Below are positions 51,764 to 61,693 of a DNA stretch of 64,000 nucleotides, in pieces (positions within the stretch are counted from its first letter, which is position 1; each line of letters opens with the position of its first letter). The stretch spans positions 264,450 to 328,449 of the forward strand of contig NZ_PZJX01000024.1 of assembly GCF_003034915.1 (NCBI RefSeq), read 5' to 3'. The position numbers were made by a program, and so were the translations under genes. The stretch comes from Mesorhizobium helmanticense. GTDB taxonomy: Bacteria > Pseudomonadota > Alphaproteobacteria > Rhizobiales > Rhizobiaceae. The notes beneath the pieces were generated by a model. That model made no database searches. It was not told the DNA's origin and saw only the letters and a program-made list of their open reading frames with translations.

Positions 51764-52846
51764 TTATGCCGCCCTGAGGCGATAGCGGAAAATCGTGTGG
51801 TCGAGCAGGAGGCGAATTCGTGGTTCGGCCTCGATCGCGACCAGCCAGCTCGCCGCGATCATGGTTGCTCCAACGACCATCATCGACAGCAGGTATGGCA
51901 CCCCGGCACGCACCAGGGCGCCGAGAAGGGCTGCGCCGACCACGTCGTGGATCAGGTAGAGCGGATAGGTCATCAGGCCGATCCGGCGCCAGCCGCTCCA
52001 GGCCAGGTCAAGCCGTAACGACCATGCCATCAGTGCCATGGCGGCGAGAAACAGGACGATCGGCGGCGCGTAGGGCATCGCGGCTTCGACCTTGACGCTG
52101 CGGACGTCGACCGCGCTGATGATCTGCAGCAGGCCGCCGGCTAGAAACAGGGCGCAGAAGACGAGGCGGGCGGGCGTTACGGCCTTGAAACGCATCAGCC
52201 AGATCAGCACGCCTGTCGCAAAGAAGCATCCGTGATGCACCAGGAGAAGGTCGAGCCATCGCGCCTCTGCAAGGTTCGACCAGTCGAAAGGGAAATACAG
52301 GCACCAGAAAAGCGTGCTGATCGCACCGAGCGCGATCGCCACCGCTTCCATCAGGTCGAAGCGGCCGAGCCGCAGCAGAATCCACACGATGGCGTAGAAG
52401 GCTATCTCGATGCCGAGCGTCCAATAGACGCTGTCGACCCAGGGGTTGAAGGGAACGAACAAGGCGGTGCGCAGGAGCCTGACGACGGCGTCCGTCGGCC
52501 AACTCAGATCGACGAAAAGCAGCACCATCGCGGTGATAGGCGCGCAGATCCACACAGCCGGCGCCAATCGTTTCACCCTTGCCTCGAAAAACCGCAACGG
52601 CGTCGAATGCTCGGCGCTGAAGGCGATGACGAAGCCGCTGATGACGAAGAATATCTGGACGCCGACCCATCCGAATTGGACGAGCCCGCCTATCTCCGGC
52701 TGTGGGGGCACGCCGCCCGTCGCGCGTGCCGAAACGCCCTCGGGGAATGCCCACACCCAGAAGCCGTAGTGGTAGAACATCACCATGACGGCGGCGAGAA
52801 AACGCAGGATGTCGACGCCGCCGAATGTGGTTTTTTGCTGAGCCAT
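51764..52846 (-). CDS. exoZ: Acyltransferase family 3 protein, ExoZ-like
   Basis: A 360-residue integral membrane acyltransferase starting at ATG 52846. The N-terminal FGGVDILRFLAAVMVMFYHY contains the RFLA and catalytic YHY motif of the family, and FFVISGFVIAFSA is the second hallmark. ExoZ adds acetyl groups to succinoglycan. It is convergent with exoP, with 56 bases between stops that include the inverted repeat GCCGGC...GCCGGC. Confidence 0.85.
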   Translation of the reverse strand: MAQQKTTFGGVDILRFLAAVMVMFYHYGFWVWAFPEGVSARATGGVPPQPEIGGLVQFGWVGVQIFFVISGFVIAFSAEHSTPLRFFEARVKRLAPAVWICAPITAMVLLFVDLSWPTDAVVRLLRTALFVPFNPWVDSVYWTLGIEIAFYAIVWILLRLGRFDLMEAVAIALGAISTLFWCLYFPFDWSNLAEARWLDLLLVHHGCFFATGVLIWLMRFKAVTPARLVFCALFLAGGLLQIISAVDVRSVKVEAAMPYAPPIVLFLAAMALMAWSLRLDLAWSGWRRIGLMTYPLYLIHDVVGAALLGALVRAGVPYLLSMMVVGATMIAASWLVAIEAEPRIRLLLDHTIFRYRLRAA

Positions 52847-52893
52847 GCCGTGCCTTCGGGATGGCCCCCCACGCAAAGTTTAGGGTCTACTGC

Positions 52894-52905
52894 TGCATTG
52901 CACAA
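52894..52905 (+). promoter_or_regulatory. TGC-N3-GCA motif upstream of exoZ
   Basis: TGCATTGCACAA is 48 bases before the exoZ-like start (opposite strand) and is identical to the copy before the nitrate operon at 8567-8578. Confidence 0.4.
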
Positions 52906-52989
52906 CAGACGATTGCAATGCGGGATGAATTCGGGAATTCCCGCGCCGGTTTTCGGAAAAAGATCATGCTCAAATAAGAAAGATAGGAG

Positions 52990-53015
52990 TTCCATCCCGA
53001 TTTTATCGGGATGGA
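52990..53015. terminator. Perfect 12-bp palindrome downstream of prpE
   Basis: TTCCATCCCGAT and ATCGGGATGGAA enclose a three-base TTT loop, eight bases past the end of prpE. The sequence, with AACAGGCTCTA beside it, looks like a recurring rhizobial intergenic palindrome and could serve as terminator or mRNA 3' protector for prpE. No T tract follows. Confidence 0.5.
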
Positions 53016-53022
53016 ACAGGCT

Positions 53023-54930
53023 CTAAAGCCCGATCCCACGACCTTTCAGCGCCGCCGTGATCTCGTCCAGAATAGCCGGGTCGTCGATCGTCGCCGGCAT
53101 CGCCCATTGTTCCTTGTCAGCGATCTTCTGCATGGTGCCGCGCAGGATCTTGCCGGAACGCGTCTTGGGCAGGCGCTTGATCGTCACCACCGTCTTCAAG
53201 GCGGCGACCGGACCGATCCGCTCACGCACCAGGGCGACCACTTCGCTCTCGATGGCGCCGGTGTCGCGCGCGACGCCCGCATTCAACACGACGAAGCCCA
53301 GCGGAACCTGGCCCTTCATCTGGTCGGCGATGCCGATGACGGCGCATTCGGCAACGTCGGGATGCGCTGAAAGAACCTCCTCCATCGCGCCTGTCGACAG
53401 CCGGTGGCCGGCGACATTGATGATGTCGTCCGTGCGGGCCATGACGAAGAGATAGCCGTCGTCGTCCATCATGCCGGCATCGGCCGTCTTGTAGAAGCCG
53501 GGAAACTCGTCGAGATAGGCTTGCCGGAACCGGTCGTCGGCGTTCCATAGCGTCGGCAGGCAGCCCGCCGGCAGCGGCAGCTTCACCACCACATTGCCCA
53601 GCGTGCCACGCGGCACTTCATGGCCCGCATCGTCGAGTACACGAATGTCGAAGCCCGGCATCGGCACGCCGGGCGAGCCGTATTTCACCGGCAGCAGGCC
53701 CAGGCCTGCCGGGTTTATCGTCATCGGCGAGCCGGTCTCGGTCTGCCACCAATGGTCGATGACCGGAACGTTCAGCTTCTGCTCCGCCCATTTGATGGTT
53801 TCCGGGTCGGCGCGCTCGCCGGCAAGGAACAGCGTGCGGAATTTCGACAAATCGTATTTCGGAATGAATTCACCCCTGGGATCCTGGCCCTTGATGGCGC
53901 GGAAAGCGGTCGGCGCGGTGAACAGCGCGACGATGCCATGCTCCGCTATCACCCGCCAGTAGGTGCCGGCGTCGGGCGTGCCGACCGGCTTGCCCTCGAA
54001 CAGCACAGTGGTGCAGCCATGCAGCAGCGGCGCGTAGACGATATAGGAATGGCCGACCACCCAGCCGACATCGGAGGCCGCCCAGAACACCTCGCCCGGT
54101 TTGACGCCGAACTCGTTCTCCATCGTCCATTTCAAGGCGACCATGTGGCCGCCATTGTCGCGCACGATGCCCTTGGGTTGGCCGGTCGTTCCCGAGGTGT
54201 AGATGATGTAGAGCGGGTCGGTGGCGAGCACCGGAACGCAGTCGACATTGGCGCCCGCGGCCCGTTCGCGGGCGACGGCGTCGGCATAGTCGATGTCGTA
54301 ATTGTCCCTCAGCTCGCAGCGCAGCTGGTCGCGCTGCAGGACGAGGCAGGCCTCTGGCTTGTGCCGGGACATCTCGATCGCCTTGTCGAGCAGCGGCTTG
54401 TAGGCAACGATGCGGCCGGGTTCCAGCCCGCAGGAGGCCGAGATGATCAGCTTAGGCCTGGCGTCATCGATGCGGGTGGCGAGCTCGTGCGAGGCAAAGC
54501 CTCCGAAGACCACCGAATGCACCGCACCGATGCGGGCGCAGGCAAGCATGGCAATCGCTGCTTCCGCCACCATCGGCATGTAGATGATGACGCGGTCGCC
54601 TTTTTTGATGCCGCGATTCTTCAGCACCGAGGTCAGCGCCACCACCTCGCGCTTCAGTTCGGCATAGGTGTATTTCCTCACCGTGCCGGTGATGGCGCTG
54701 TCGTGGATCAGCGCGATCTGGTCGGCGCGGCCGCCGGCGACATGGCGGTCGACGGCGTTGAAGCAGGTGTTGCAGGAGGCGCCGCTGAACCAGCGGCCAT
54801 AGACGCCGGCCTTGGCATCGAACACGCTATCGAAGGGCGTGAACCAGTCGATGGCCTTGGCCGCTTCGGCCCAAAACCCTACAGGGTCGCGTTTCCAGCC
54901 GTCATAGACCTCGTGGTAGCGTGACGCCAT
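53023..54930 (-). CDS. prpE: Propionate-CoA ligase / acetyl-CoA synthetase family (PrpE)
   Basis: A 635-residue AMP-forming acyl-CoA synthetase. Motifs are the phosphate loop YIIYTSGTTGQPKGIVRD, WWQTETGSPM (adenylate site), YLFVMARTDDIINVAGHRLS and the catalytic lysine in LPKTRSGKILRGTM. The N-terminus YHEVYDGWKRDPVGFWAEAA and the overall pattern fit PrpE better than AcsA, whose start is longer. It activates propionate for carbon use. It is a single gene. Confidence 0.88.
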   Translation of the reverse strand: MASRYHEVYDGWKRDPVGFWAEAAKAIDWFTPFDSVFDAKAGVYGRWFSGASCNTCFNAVDRHVAGGRADQIALIHDSAITGTVRKYTYAELKREVVALTSVLKNRGIKKGDRVIIYMPMVAEAAIAMLACARIGAVHSVVFGGFASHELATRIDDARPKLIISASCGLEPGRIVAYKPLLDKAIEMSRHKPEACLVLQRDQLRCELRDNYDIDYADAVARERAAGANVDCVPVLATDPLYIIYTSGTTGQPKGIVRDNGGHMVALKWTMENEFGVKPGEVFWAASDVGWVVGHSYIVYAPLLHGCTTVLFEGKPVGTPDAGTYWRVIAEHGIVALFTAPTAFRAIKGQDPRGEFIPKYDLSKFRTLFLAGERADPETIKWAEQKLNVPVIDHWWQTETGSPMTINPAGLGLLPVKYGSPGVPMPGFDIRVLDDAGHEVPRGTLGNVVVKLPLPAGCLPTLWNADDRFRQAYLDEFPGFYKTADAGMMDDDGYLFVMARTDDIINVAGHRLSTGAMEEVLSAHPDVAECAVIGIADQMKGQVPLGFVVLNAGVARDTGAIESEVVALVRERIGPVAALKTVVTIKRLPKTRSGKILRGTMQKIADKEQWAMPATIDDPAILDEITAALKGRGIGL

Positions 54931-55065
54931 CCAACTTCCTCCCCAGGAACGATTTGCCGGGGATAGCCTATGCGGTTTTTCGCAACGATGTGCAATTTCG
55001 TCTTTCGGCGACCCTGCCTAAGGGCAAGACGGTAGGCCGCTCAAAGTCCTGCACGGGGACATGCG

Positions 55066-55182
55066 TTAGAACGGCAATGCCGCGAGCATGAGCCCGACTC
55101 CGCCGGCGATCAATATGGCTGCCGCCAGCGCCTTGCGATGACGTTCGAAGCTCGTCGGCGCCCGATCCCAATTGTAACGCAT
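55066..55182 (-). CDS. Small membrane peptide, 38 residues
   Basis: ATG 55182 follows a strong ribosome site (CGGGGGAGTTGGCAC read on the minus strand). It encodes MRYNWDRAPTSFERHRKALA followed by one hydrophobic helix (AAILIAGGVGLMLAALPF) to TAA at 55066. A basic start plus a single helix suggests a real short membrane protein. No family is recognised. It lies in the 517-base spacer between prpE and the PqqD-like gene. Confidence 0.45.
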   Translation of the reverse strand: MRYNWDRAPTSFERHRKALAAAILIAGGVGLMLAALPF

Positions 55183-55447
55183 GTGCCAACTCCCCCGATG
55201 CCCGCCGGTTTGTTACTTTACCCTGGGTAAGAAACGCAACACCGTGCCTAGAATCCCTTTGTCAGCTTGACAATGCCGAAGCGCGGCTTGTCATGAGGCT
55301 GTCACCGACTATTTCTGGGGGAGTCACATCGGCGCAACTCTCGGAACCTGATGCGATTGCCCTCCTGAGCTATCGCCGTACAATGGACAGCGTAGCGTTG
55401 TCGCGCTATTGGCTCTGCCGCAATCCTGCATGGTCTGGAGCGGGCCC

Positions 55448-55735
55448 ATGGTCGAAATTGCCTCTGAAATGGTTCTGCGGCTGGCGGACGATGCCTCGGT
55501 CCAGCATGTCGGCGATGGAGCAGTCGTGCTTTTGGCGCGCAGTGGCCAGCTCTACACTTGCAACGACACCACCGAGGCCTTTCTCGACAAGGTGGATGGC
55601 GCGCGCAGCCTCGACCAGATCGTCGGCCTGCTTTCCCAGGAGTTCGAGGTCGACAAGGATACGCTCGATCAGGACATGGCGGCGCTGGCCGAGGAACTGG
55701 TGGCGGAAGGCATCCTCGCCGCCCCGGCTGCGTGA
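55448..55735 (+). CDS. PqqD-family peptide-recognition protein (RRE)
   Basis: A 95-residue winged-helix RRE protein starting at ATG 55448. The pattern GDGAVVLLARSGQLYTCNDTT, LDKVDGARSLDQIVGLLSQE and ELVAEGILAAP is typical of PqqD/LasB1-type proteins that bind leader peptides. Its stop overlaps the next start by one base. It heads the tailoring cassette; no precursor peptide is evident upstream. Confidence 0.8.
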   Translation: MVEIASEMVLRLADDASVQHVGDGAVVLLARSGQLYTCNDTTEAFLDKVDGARSLDQIVGLLSQEFEVDKDTLDQDMAALAEELVAEGILAAPAA

Positions 55736-56169
55736 TGGCTGACGGACCTCTTCTGCGTGCGCTGTTTCGAGCCCACCTATGGGCAAGCGCGCGGCTGATG
55801 CCGGTGCTGATCGGCGAGCGCGATTTCGAAGCCGTGCTGAAATGGGCGCCGCTCCAGTCATCGACCCCCTATCGTGGCCTGCCGTCGTCCTACATCGTGG
55901 CGGCGGTCAACCGCACGGTCAGGCATCCCTGGCTGATGCGCGATCGCAGATGCCTCAGGGAAGGCCTGCTCGCCCATCGCTTCCTCCGGCTTGCCGGCTT
56001 CGATCCCGATCTGCGCTTCGGCGTCGATCCCAGGTCGATGCAGGCGCCGAGCCTGGCGGCGCATTGCTGGGTCTGCCTCGATGGCAGGCCGGTGGTCAGC
56101 GACAGCCTTCCGGGCATGGTCGAAATCTATCGTCACCACGCCGACACGGCGAAGGCGCGTGCCGCTTGA
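55735..56169 (+). CDS. Lasso-peptide B2-like transglutaminase-fold protease
   Basis: A 144-residue protein of the transglutaminase-core type found as B2 leader peptidases. The catalytic triad is visible as Cys in RRCLREGLLAHRFLRLAG, His in LAAHCWVCLDG and Asp in the same segment. Length is standard for stand-alone B2. It overlaps PqqD by one base and the kinase gene by four bases, so the three are translated as a unit. Confidence 0.78.
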   Translation: MADGPLLRALFRAHLWASARLMPVLIGERDFEAVLKWAPLQSSTPYRGLPSSYIVAAVNRTVRHPWLMRDRRCLREGLLAHRFLRLAGFDPDLRFGVDPRSMQAPSLAAHCWVCLDGRPVVSDSLPGMVEIYRHHADTAKARAA

Positions 56170-57155
56170 CCGGACCTTTGGCTCAGGGTCGCTATGCCCT
56201 CAACGGGCAGGTCGTCGGCATATCGGCCGAAAGGCCCGACCTTTGGCGGGATTTCGACAGGATGCTCGCCAGCCTGCGCACGACGGCATCGGTCGAGCCG
56301 GATTTTTTGATCCGCATCGTGGAGACGCAGTCCTTGGCCGAGGCGCCATGCGGATCTCCCGCCTTCGATGGCGAGGTGCCGGAGGACGGCCGCTGCCGGA
56401 TGATCGATAATGGCGACCTCATCCACCTGATTTTCCCCGGCCGCCAGACGGTGGCGATCCACGCCGGCGAAGGCTGGGCCGAAATCCGCGTCCGCCCGGA
56501 TACTAGAATCACCTGGACCGCCTGGATGCTGCTCCTCGACGCAGCACTCGACGCGGGTGGCCAGCACATGCTGCACACCGCCGGCCTGACCTTGCCGGGC
56601 AGCGATGCCTTGGTGCTGATCCATGCCCCGAGCGGCACTGGCAAGACCACGACGTCGCTGGCGCTGGCCTCGCAAGGCTTCGGCCTCTGCTCGGACGACG
56701 CCATGATCCTGAATGTTGTGTCTGGGAAGGCCACCGCCTGGGGCCTGCCGCGTGCCGTGAAGATCCATCGCAAGACCGCCGAGATGGTTCCGCTCGTCGC
56801 GCCATGCCTCGGCCCTTCATGGGATCGCAATGGCGAGCAGGCGGTTGCGCTCGGACGGTTGGGCGAGATCATGCGCATCGAAGATTCCAGTATCAGACCA
56901 GTGGCGGCACTTCTCCACCTCGCGCGGTCGGCCGATGGCCAGACCAGGCTCCTGGCCATGGCCAGGACCGATGCGATGGTCGCACTGGCCGCGGACAATG
57001 TCAGGACCGGCATGACCGGCCTGCTGCCGTTGCAAAAGCACCGGCTGGCGACGATCGCCAGGCTGGTCTCGACCGTCCCGACCTTTACGCTGGAAGTGGG
57101 GCCCACGCCAACCGATGCCGCGCCGCTGATCCGCTCCGCCTTGGAGCAAGGTTGA
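56166..57155 (+). CDS. HprK-related kinase
   Basis: About 329 residues starting at TTG 56166, which overlaps the previous stop (TTGA). The kinase P-loop is VLIHAPSGTGKTTTSLALAS, followed by FGLCSDDAMILNVV and GLPRAVKIHRK as in HPr kinase-related proteins. In lasso clusters such kinases phosphorylate the precursor C-terminus; in the HPr-rel-A/B sets their target is unknown. The N-terminal 130 residues are specific to these relatives. The real HprK, with its DRTR.. signature, is different. Confidence 0.72.
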   Translation: MTGPLAQGRYALNGQVVGISAERPDLWRDFDRMLASLRTTASVEPDFLIRIVETQSLAEAPCGSPAFDGEVPEDGRCRMIDNGDLIHLIFPGRQTVAIHAGEGWAEIRVRPDTRITWTAWMLLLDAALDAGGQHMLHTAGLTLPGSDALVLIHAPSGTGKTTTSLALASQGFGLCSDDAMILNVVSGKATAWGLPRAVKIHRKTAEMVPLVAPCLGPSWDRNGEQAVALGRLGEIMRIEDSSIRPVAALLHLARSADGQTRLLAMARTDAMVALAADNVRTGMTGLLPLQKHRLATIARLVSTVPTFTLEVGPTPTDAAPLIRSALEQG

Positions 57156-57180
57156 AAGGACAACCACGCCGAGCCGTCTT

Positions 57181-57284
57181 CTCAGGCGAAGTGCGGCTTT
57201 GCCCGGGCAAGCCGCTGGATGCAGACGCCGATATCGTCGTCTCAGGCGAAGTTCGGCTTTGCCCTGGCAAGCCGCTGGATCCAG
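57181..57284. repeat. 60-base tandem duplication of the nucleotidyltransferase gene end
   Basis: CTCAGGCGAAGTGCGGCTTT at 57181 and CTCAGGCGAAGTTCGGCTTT at 57241 start two copies of a 44-base segment with three differences, exactly 60 bases apart. The second copy contains the stop and last codons of the gene at 57242, so the first is a downstream duplicate. Confidence 0.75.
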
Positions 57285-58261
57285 CGGAAGGCGTCGCGGC
57301 TGAGACGCGAACCCATCTTGTTCCTGGAATTGACGTTCAGCAGGGTTTTCCTGGTGATCAGCCACTTGGCCAAGCGGATGCCCAGATCGGGCTTGATCCG
57401 TCCCGCCAGTTCAAGGGCGTGGGCGTCGTCGAACAGCCGGCCGGTCACGTTGAGCACCGTTGCCAGCTCGAGCTCGATCCCCGTCATGCGCGCCGCCTCG
57501 AGCAGACGCGCTTCCGCTTCCGCCGATTGGAGCGCGCGCACGCCTTGCAGCACGTCGACGCAAAGCTGCAGCCGGTGGAATTTGTGCCCGCCGCAGGCGT
57601 GGACGATGGCGATGGTGAGAAGTGCCGCCGGCGTGTCGGTTGCCTCGCCGTCGATCGCGCGCAATTCGGCGAAGCCGAGCGACAGGCGTCGCCGCATGCC
57701 GGTATCATGCACCAGATTGCCATGCAGCTCGATCAGCAGGCTCGAATTCTCCTGTTCGAGCCATTTGAACTCCTGCAACTCCCGCGACCGCGCTTCATCG
57801 CCGGCGAGCTTGAAACCGCATCCTGCGATAACCCGATTCGCATGGGGCAGATTGGCCGGCTCGACCAATATGTCGATGTCGGTAAACGGCCTGTCGGTGA
57901 CATGCCGGTAGAGCTTTCGGGCAAAGACCGGACCCTTGACGATCCGCGCCGGCACACCGTCCGCGGCGAGCGCTTTCATGATACGATCGCCGTGATATTG
58001 CAGCAGCATCGACTGGCCGGTGACGATCGGCGCCTTCTGGCGCAAGCTGGACAATTGCTCCTGCAACGCCGCATCCTGAGGCAGACGCTTGTCGCCACGC
58101 TCCGGCAGCTTGCGCAACATGATCGGCAGCACGCCATGAAATTCGGCATTGGCGAGCAAGGCCGACAGGGTTTTTGCATCCGGGTCGCCGGCAGTCGGCG
58201 CCTCGGGATCCGCATAGTTCAGCAGCAGTTTTTCATCGGCGGGCGTCAGCGGTGGCAGCAT
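57242..58261 (-). CDS. Nucleotidyltransferase family protein (NTP_transf_5 type)
   Basis: About 339 residues from ATG 58261; a GTG at 58318 would add 19 residues, and the frame stays open upstream through dhaK. The nucleotidyltransferase pattern is VPARIVKGPVFARKLY, RPFTDIDILVEPANLP, with EFKWLEQENSSLLIELHGNL and IVHACGGHKFHRLQL further on. These proteins accompany PqqD/B2/HprK sets in lasso-type clusters. It is convergent with the kinase gene and starts downstream of dhaK on the same strand. Confidence 0.75.
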   Translation of the reverse strand: MLPPLTPADEKLLLNYADPEAPTAGDPDAKTLSALLANAEFHGVLPIMLRKLPERGDKRLPQDAALQEQLSSLRQKAPIVTGQSMLLQYHGDRIMKALAADGVPARIVKGPVFARKLYRHVTDRPFTDIDILVEPANLPHANRVIAGCGFKLAGDEARSRELQEFKWLEQENSSLLIELHGNLVHDTGMRRRLSLGFAELRAIDGEATDTPAALLTIAIVHACGGHKFHRLQLCVDVLQGVRALQSAEAEARLLEAARMTGIELELATVLNVTGRLFDDAHALELAGRIKPDLGIRLAKWLITRKTLLNVNSRNKMGSRLSRDAFRWIQRLARAKPNFA

Positions 58262-58326
58262 CAATCCGGCAGCGTTGCAATTGGCGACGATATCCCTGAC
58301 ATGGTCGCAGAAAAGCACCGGCGAAG

Positions 58327-59313
58327 CTACATGCCCCAGCGCAATGCCGCCGTATGCACCGGCGCGTCCCACAATGCGGTCGTCGCGTCGTCGAACATGG
58401 TCAGCGTGATCGAGCAGCCAGCCATGTCGAGCGACGTCACATAGGATCCGACCAGCGAGCGGGTCACCGTCACGCCGTGCTTCTCGAAAATTGTCCGGGC
58501 GCTGTTGTACATCAGATAGAGCTCCATCAGCGGCGTGCCGCCGAAGCCATTGACGAAGAGCAGCGCCGGGCCTTTCGCCCGCTCGCCGAGATCGCCCAGG
58601 ATCGCCAGGCAGATCTCCTCTGCGATGGCATCGGCGCTCTTCAGCGTGTCGCGTCGCCTGCCGGGCTCGCCATGGATGCCGACTCCGAATTCCATCTCTC
58701 CGTCGCCGATATCGAAGGTCGGCTTGCCCGCGGCCGGCACGGTGCAACTGGTCAGCGCCACGCCCATCGAGCGCGTCGCGCCGTTGACGCGTTCGCCCAG
58801 CGCCTTCAGCTCTTTCAGCGCCATGCCTTGTTCGGCCGCCGCGCCAACGATCTTTTCGACGACTAGCGTGCCGGCGACACCGCGCCGGCCGGTCGTGTAG
58901 GACGAGTTCTCGACGGCGACATCGTCATTGGTCACGATCTGCATGATGCCTTCAGACATTTCGGCGGCCATGTCGAAATTCATCACGTCGCCCTCGTAGT
59001 TCTTGACGATGAAAAGGCAGCCGGCGCCGGTGTTGACGGCTTCCGCTGCCGCCATCATCTGGTCCGGCGTCGGCGAGGTGAACACCTGGCCGGGGCAGGC
59101 GGCGTCCAGCATGCCGTGCCCGACCAGCCCGCCATGCAGCGGCTCATGGCCGGAGCCGCCGCCGGAGATCAGCGCCACCTTGCCCGGCTTGAGCAGCTTG
59201 CGGCGGACGAATTTGTGCTCGTCCCCAAGCTCCAATATGTCGGAGTGCGCGGCGACAAAGCCGTCGAGGCTTTCTGTCAGCACCGTATCCACCGAATTCA
59301 GAAATTTCTTCAT
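58327..59313 (-). CDS. dhaK: Dihydroxyacetone kinase subunit DhaK
   Basis: A 328-residue PEP-dependent dihydroxyacetone kinase substrate subunit. LISGGGSGHEPLHGGLVGHG marks the N-terminal half and MEFGVGIHGEPGRRR contains the histidine that binds dihydroxyacetone covalently. Length is standard. It lies at the distal end of the dha operon, after the HTH-like gene. In this organism the nucleotidyltransferase gene follows directly on the same strand, 66 bases away, perhaps by chance. Confidence 0.94.
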   Translation of the reverse strand: MKKFLNSVDTVLTESLDGFVAAHSDILELGDEHKFVRRKLLKPGKVALISGGGSGHEPLHGGLVGHGMLDAACPGQVFTSPTPDQMMAAAEAVNTGAGCLFIVKNYEGDVMNFDMAAEMSEGIMQIVTNDDVAVENSSYTTGRRGVAGTLVVEKIVGAAAEQGMALKELKALGERVNGATRSMGVALTSCTVPAAGKPTFDIGDGEMEFGVGIHGEPGRRRDTLKSADAIAEEICLAILGDLGERAKGPALLFVNGFGGTPLMELYLMYNSARTIFEKHGVTVTRSLVGSYVTSLDMAGCSITLTMFDDATTALWDAPVHTAALRWGM

Positions 59314-59348
59314 GGCCGTCCTCCCGAAATAGCCGCTTCGACAAGCGG

Positions 59349-59774
59349 TCAGCCGCCACCCTTGCCGGTGATGCTGGTGATCTTCTGGATGAAATCGTTG
59401 ACTGCCCGGTCGAGCGCCGCGTTCTGCTTTTCGTCGCCGAAATCGGGCACGATCAGCGAGACGTGCCGCGTCTTGCGCATGCCCGCCGCCACCGACATCT
59501 TCCCAGGATGCGCCTGGTGGTAGGCGGCGAGGAAGTGGTCGCGCTCGGCCGGACTGAAATGGCAGACGGAAAAAATAGCCGGCAAATGTTTTGACGGGAT
59601 CGGGATCGAATAGGCCGGGCTGGAGATCTGGGTGACGAAGCTGCGATGCTTGCCCAGCGCATCGGCGAGGCGCTGGCGCATGCCCGACGGGCGCTGGTCG
59701 ATGACCTGCGACAGGATCGTCTTGTAGGCGCGGATCGCCTCCTCCGAACCTGGTTCTGGCGTCTTGTCGGCCAT
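59349..59774 (-). CDS. HTH-like protein of the dha operon
   Basis: A 141-residue soluble protein. Residues 20-60 (VIDQRPSGMRQRLADALGKH and SFVTQISSPAYSIPIPSKHL) look like a helix-turn-helix of XRE type, and RHVSLIVPDFGDEKQNAALD follows. It is located 9 bases before the enzyme I gene and 35 bases upstream of dhaK. A role as regulator of the dha operon is an inference. I do not know a named family. Confidence 0.6.
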   Translation of the reverse strand: MADKTPEPGSEEAIRAYKTILSQVIDQRPSGMRQRLADALGKHRSFVTQISSPAYSIPIPSKHLPAIFSVCHFSPAERDHFLAAYHQAHPGKMSVAAGMRKTRHVSLIVPDFGDEKQNAALDRAVNDFIQKITSITGKGGG

Positions 59775-59783
59775 GCCGGCGCC

Positions 59784-61368
<1,585 letters not shown>

Positions 61369-61385
<17 letters not shown>

Positions 61386-61671
61386 GGTCCGCGCCCTCGT
61401 CGAAATCGCGCCGTACCAGCTCGACCAGCGCGTCGACCGCCTCGCCGGCGCCGTCGCCTCTGGCTCTGATATGCAGCATCGTGCCTTTCGGCGCCTTGGC
61501 CGCCATCACCTTGACGATGCTCTTGGCGTCGAACCACGGCCCGTTGGCGGCGAGCGCTACCTCGACCTCGGCCGAAAATGTCTTGGCGAGCTTGGTGAAC
61601 TTCACCGAAGGGCGCGCATGCAGGCCCACCTCGTGGGTGATCAGGACGGTGGCTTCGGCGGATGCGGACAT
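61369..61671 (-). CDS. HPr-family phosphocarrier protein
   Basis: About 100 residues with the active histidine in ITHEVGLHARPSVKFTKLAK and the DAKSIVKVMAAKAPKGTML segment of HPr. It lacks the regulatory serine patch of Gram-positive HPr. It lies between dhaM and enzyme I and should carry phosphate from the enzyme I protein to DhaM. ATG 61671 (MSASAEATV) or 61680 are both possible. Confidence 0.9.
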
Positions 61672-61693
61672 TTGAGTCAAAATTCCTGTTCGT

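Noticed and set aside
51707..51764. GCCGGC inverted repeat between exoP and exoZ as a terminator
   Set aside because: The stem is short and self-complementary and no T tract follows on either strand.
55293..55447. Possible lasso or RiPP precursor in front of the PqqD-like gene
   Set aside because: The only open frame runs on into the PqqD gene in another frame, with no leader motif or core-like end. I could not support a precursor.
57164..57290. Repeats considered as a CRISPR array
   Set aside because: Only two imperfect copies, one of which is coding; no spacers and no cas genes.
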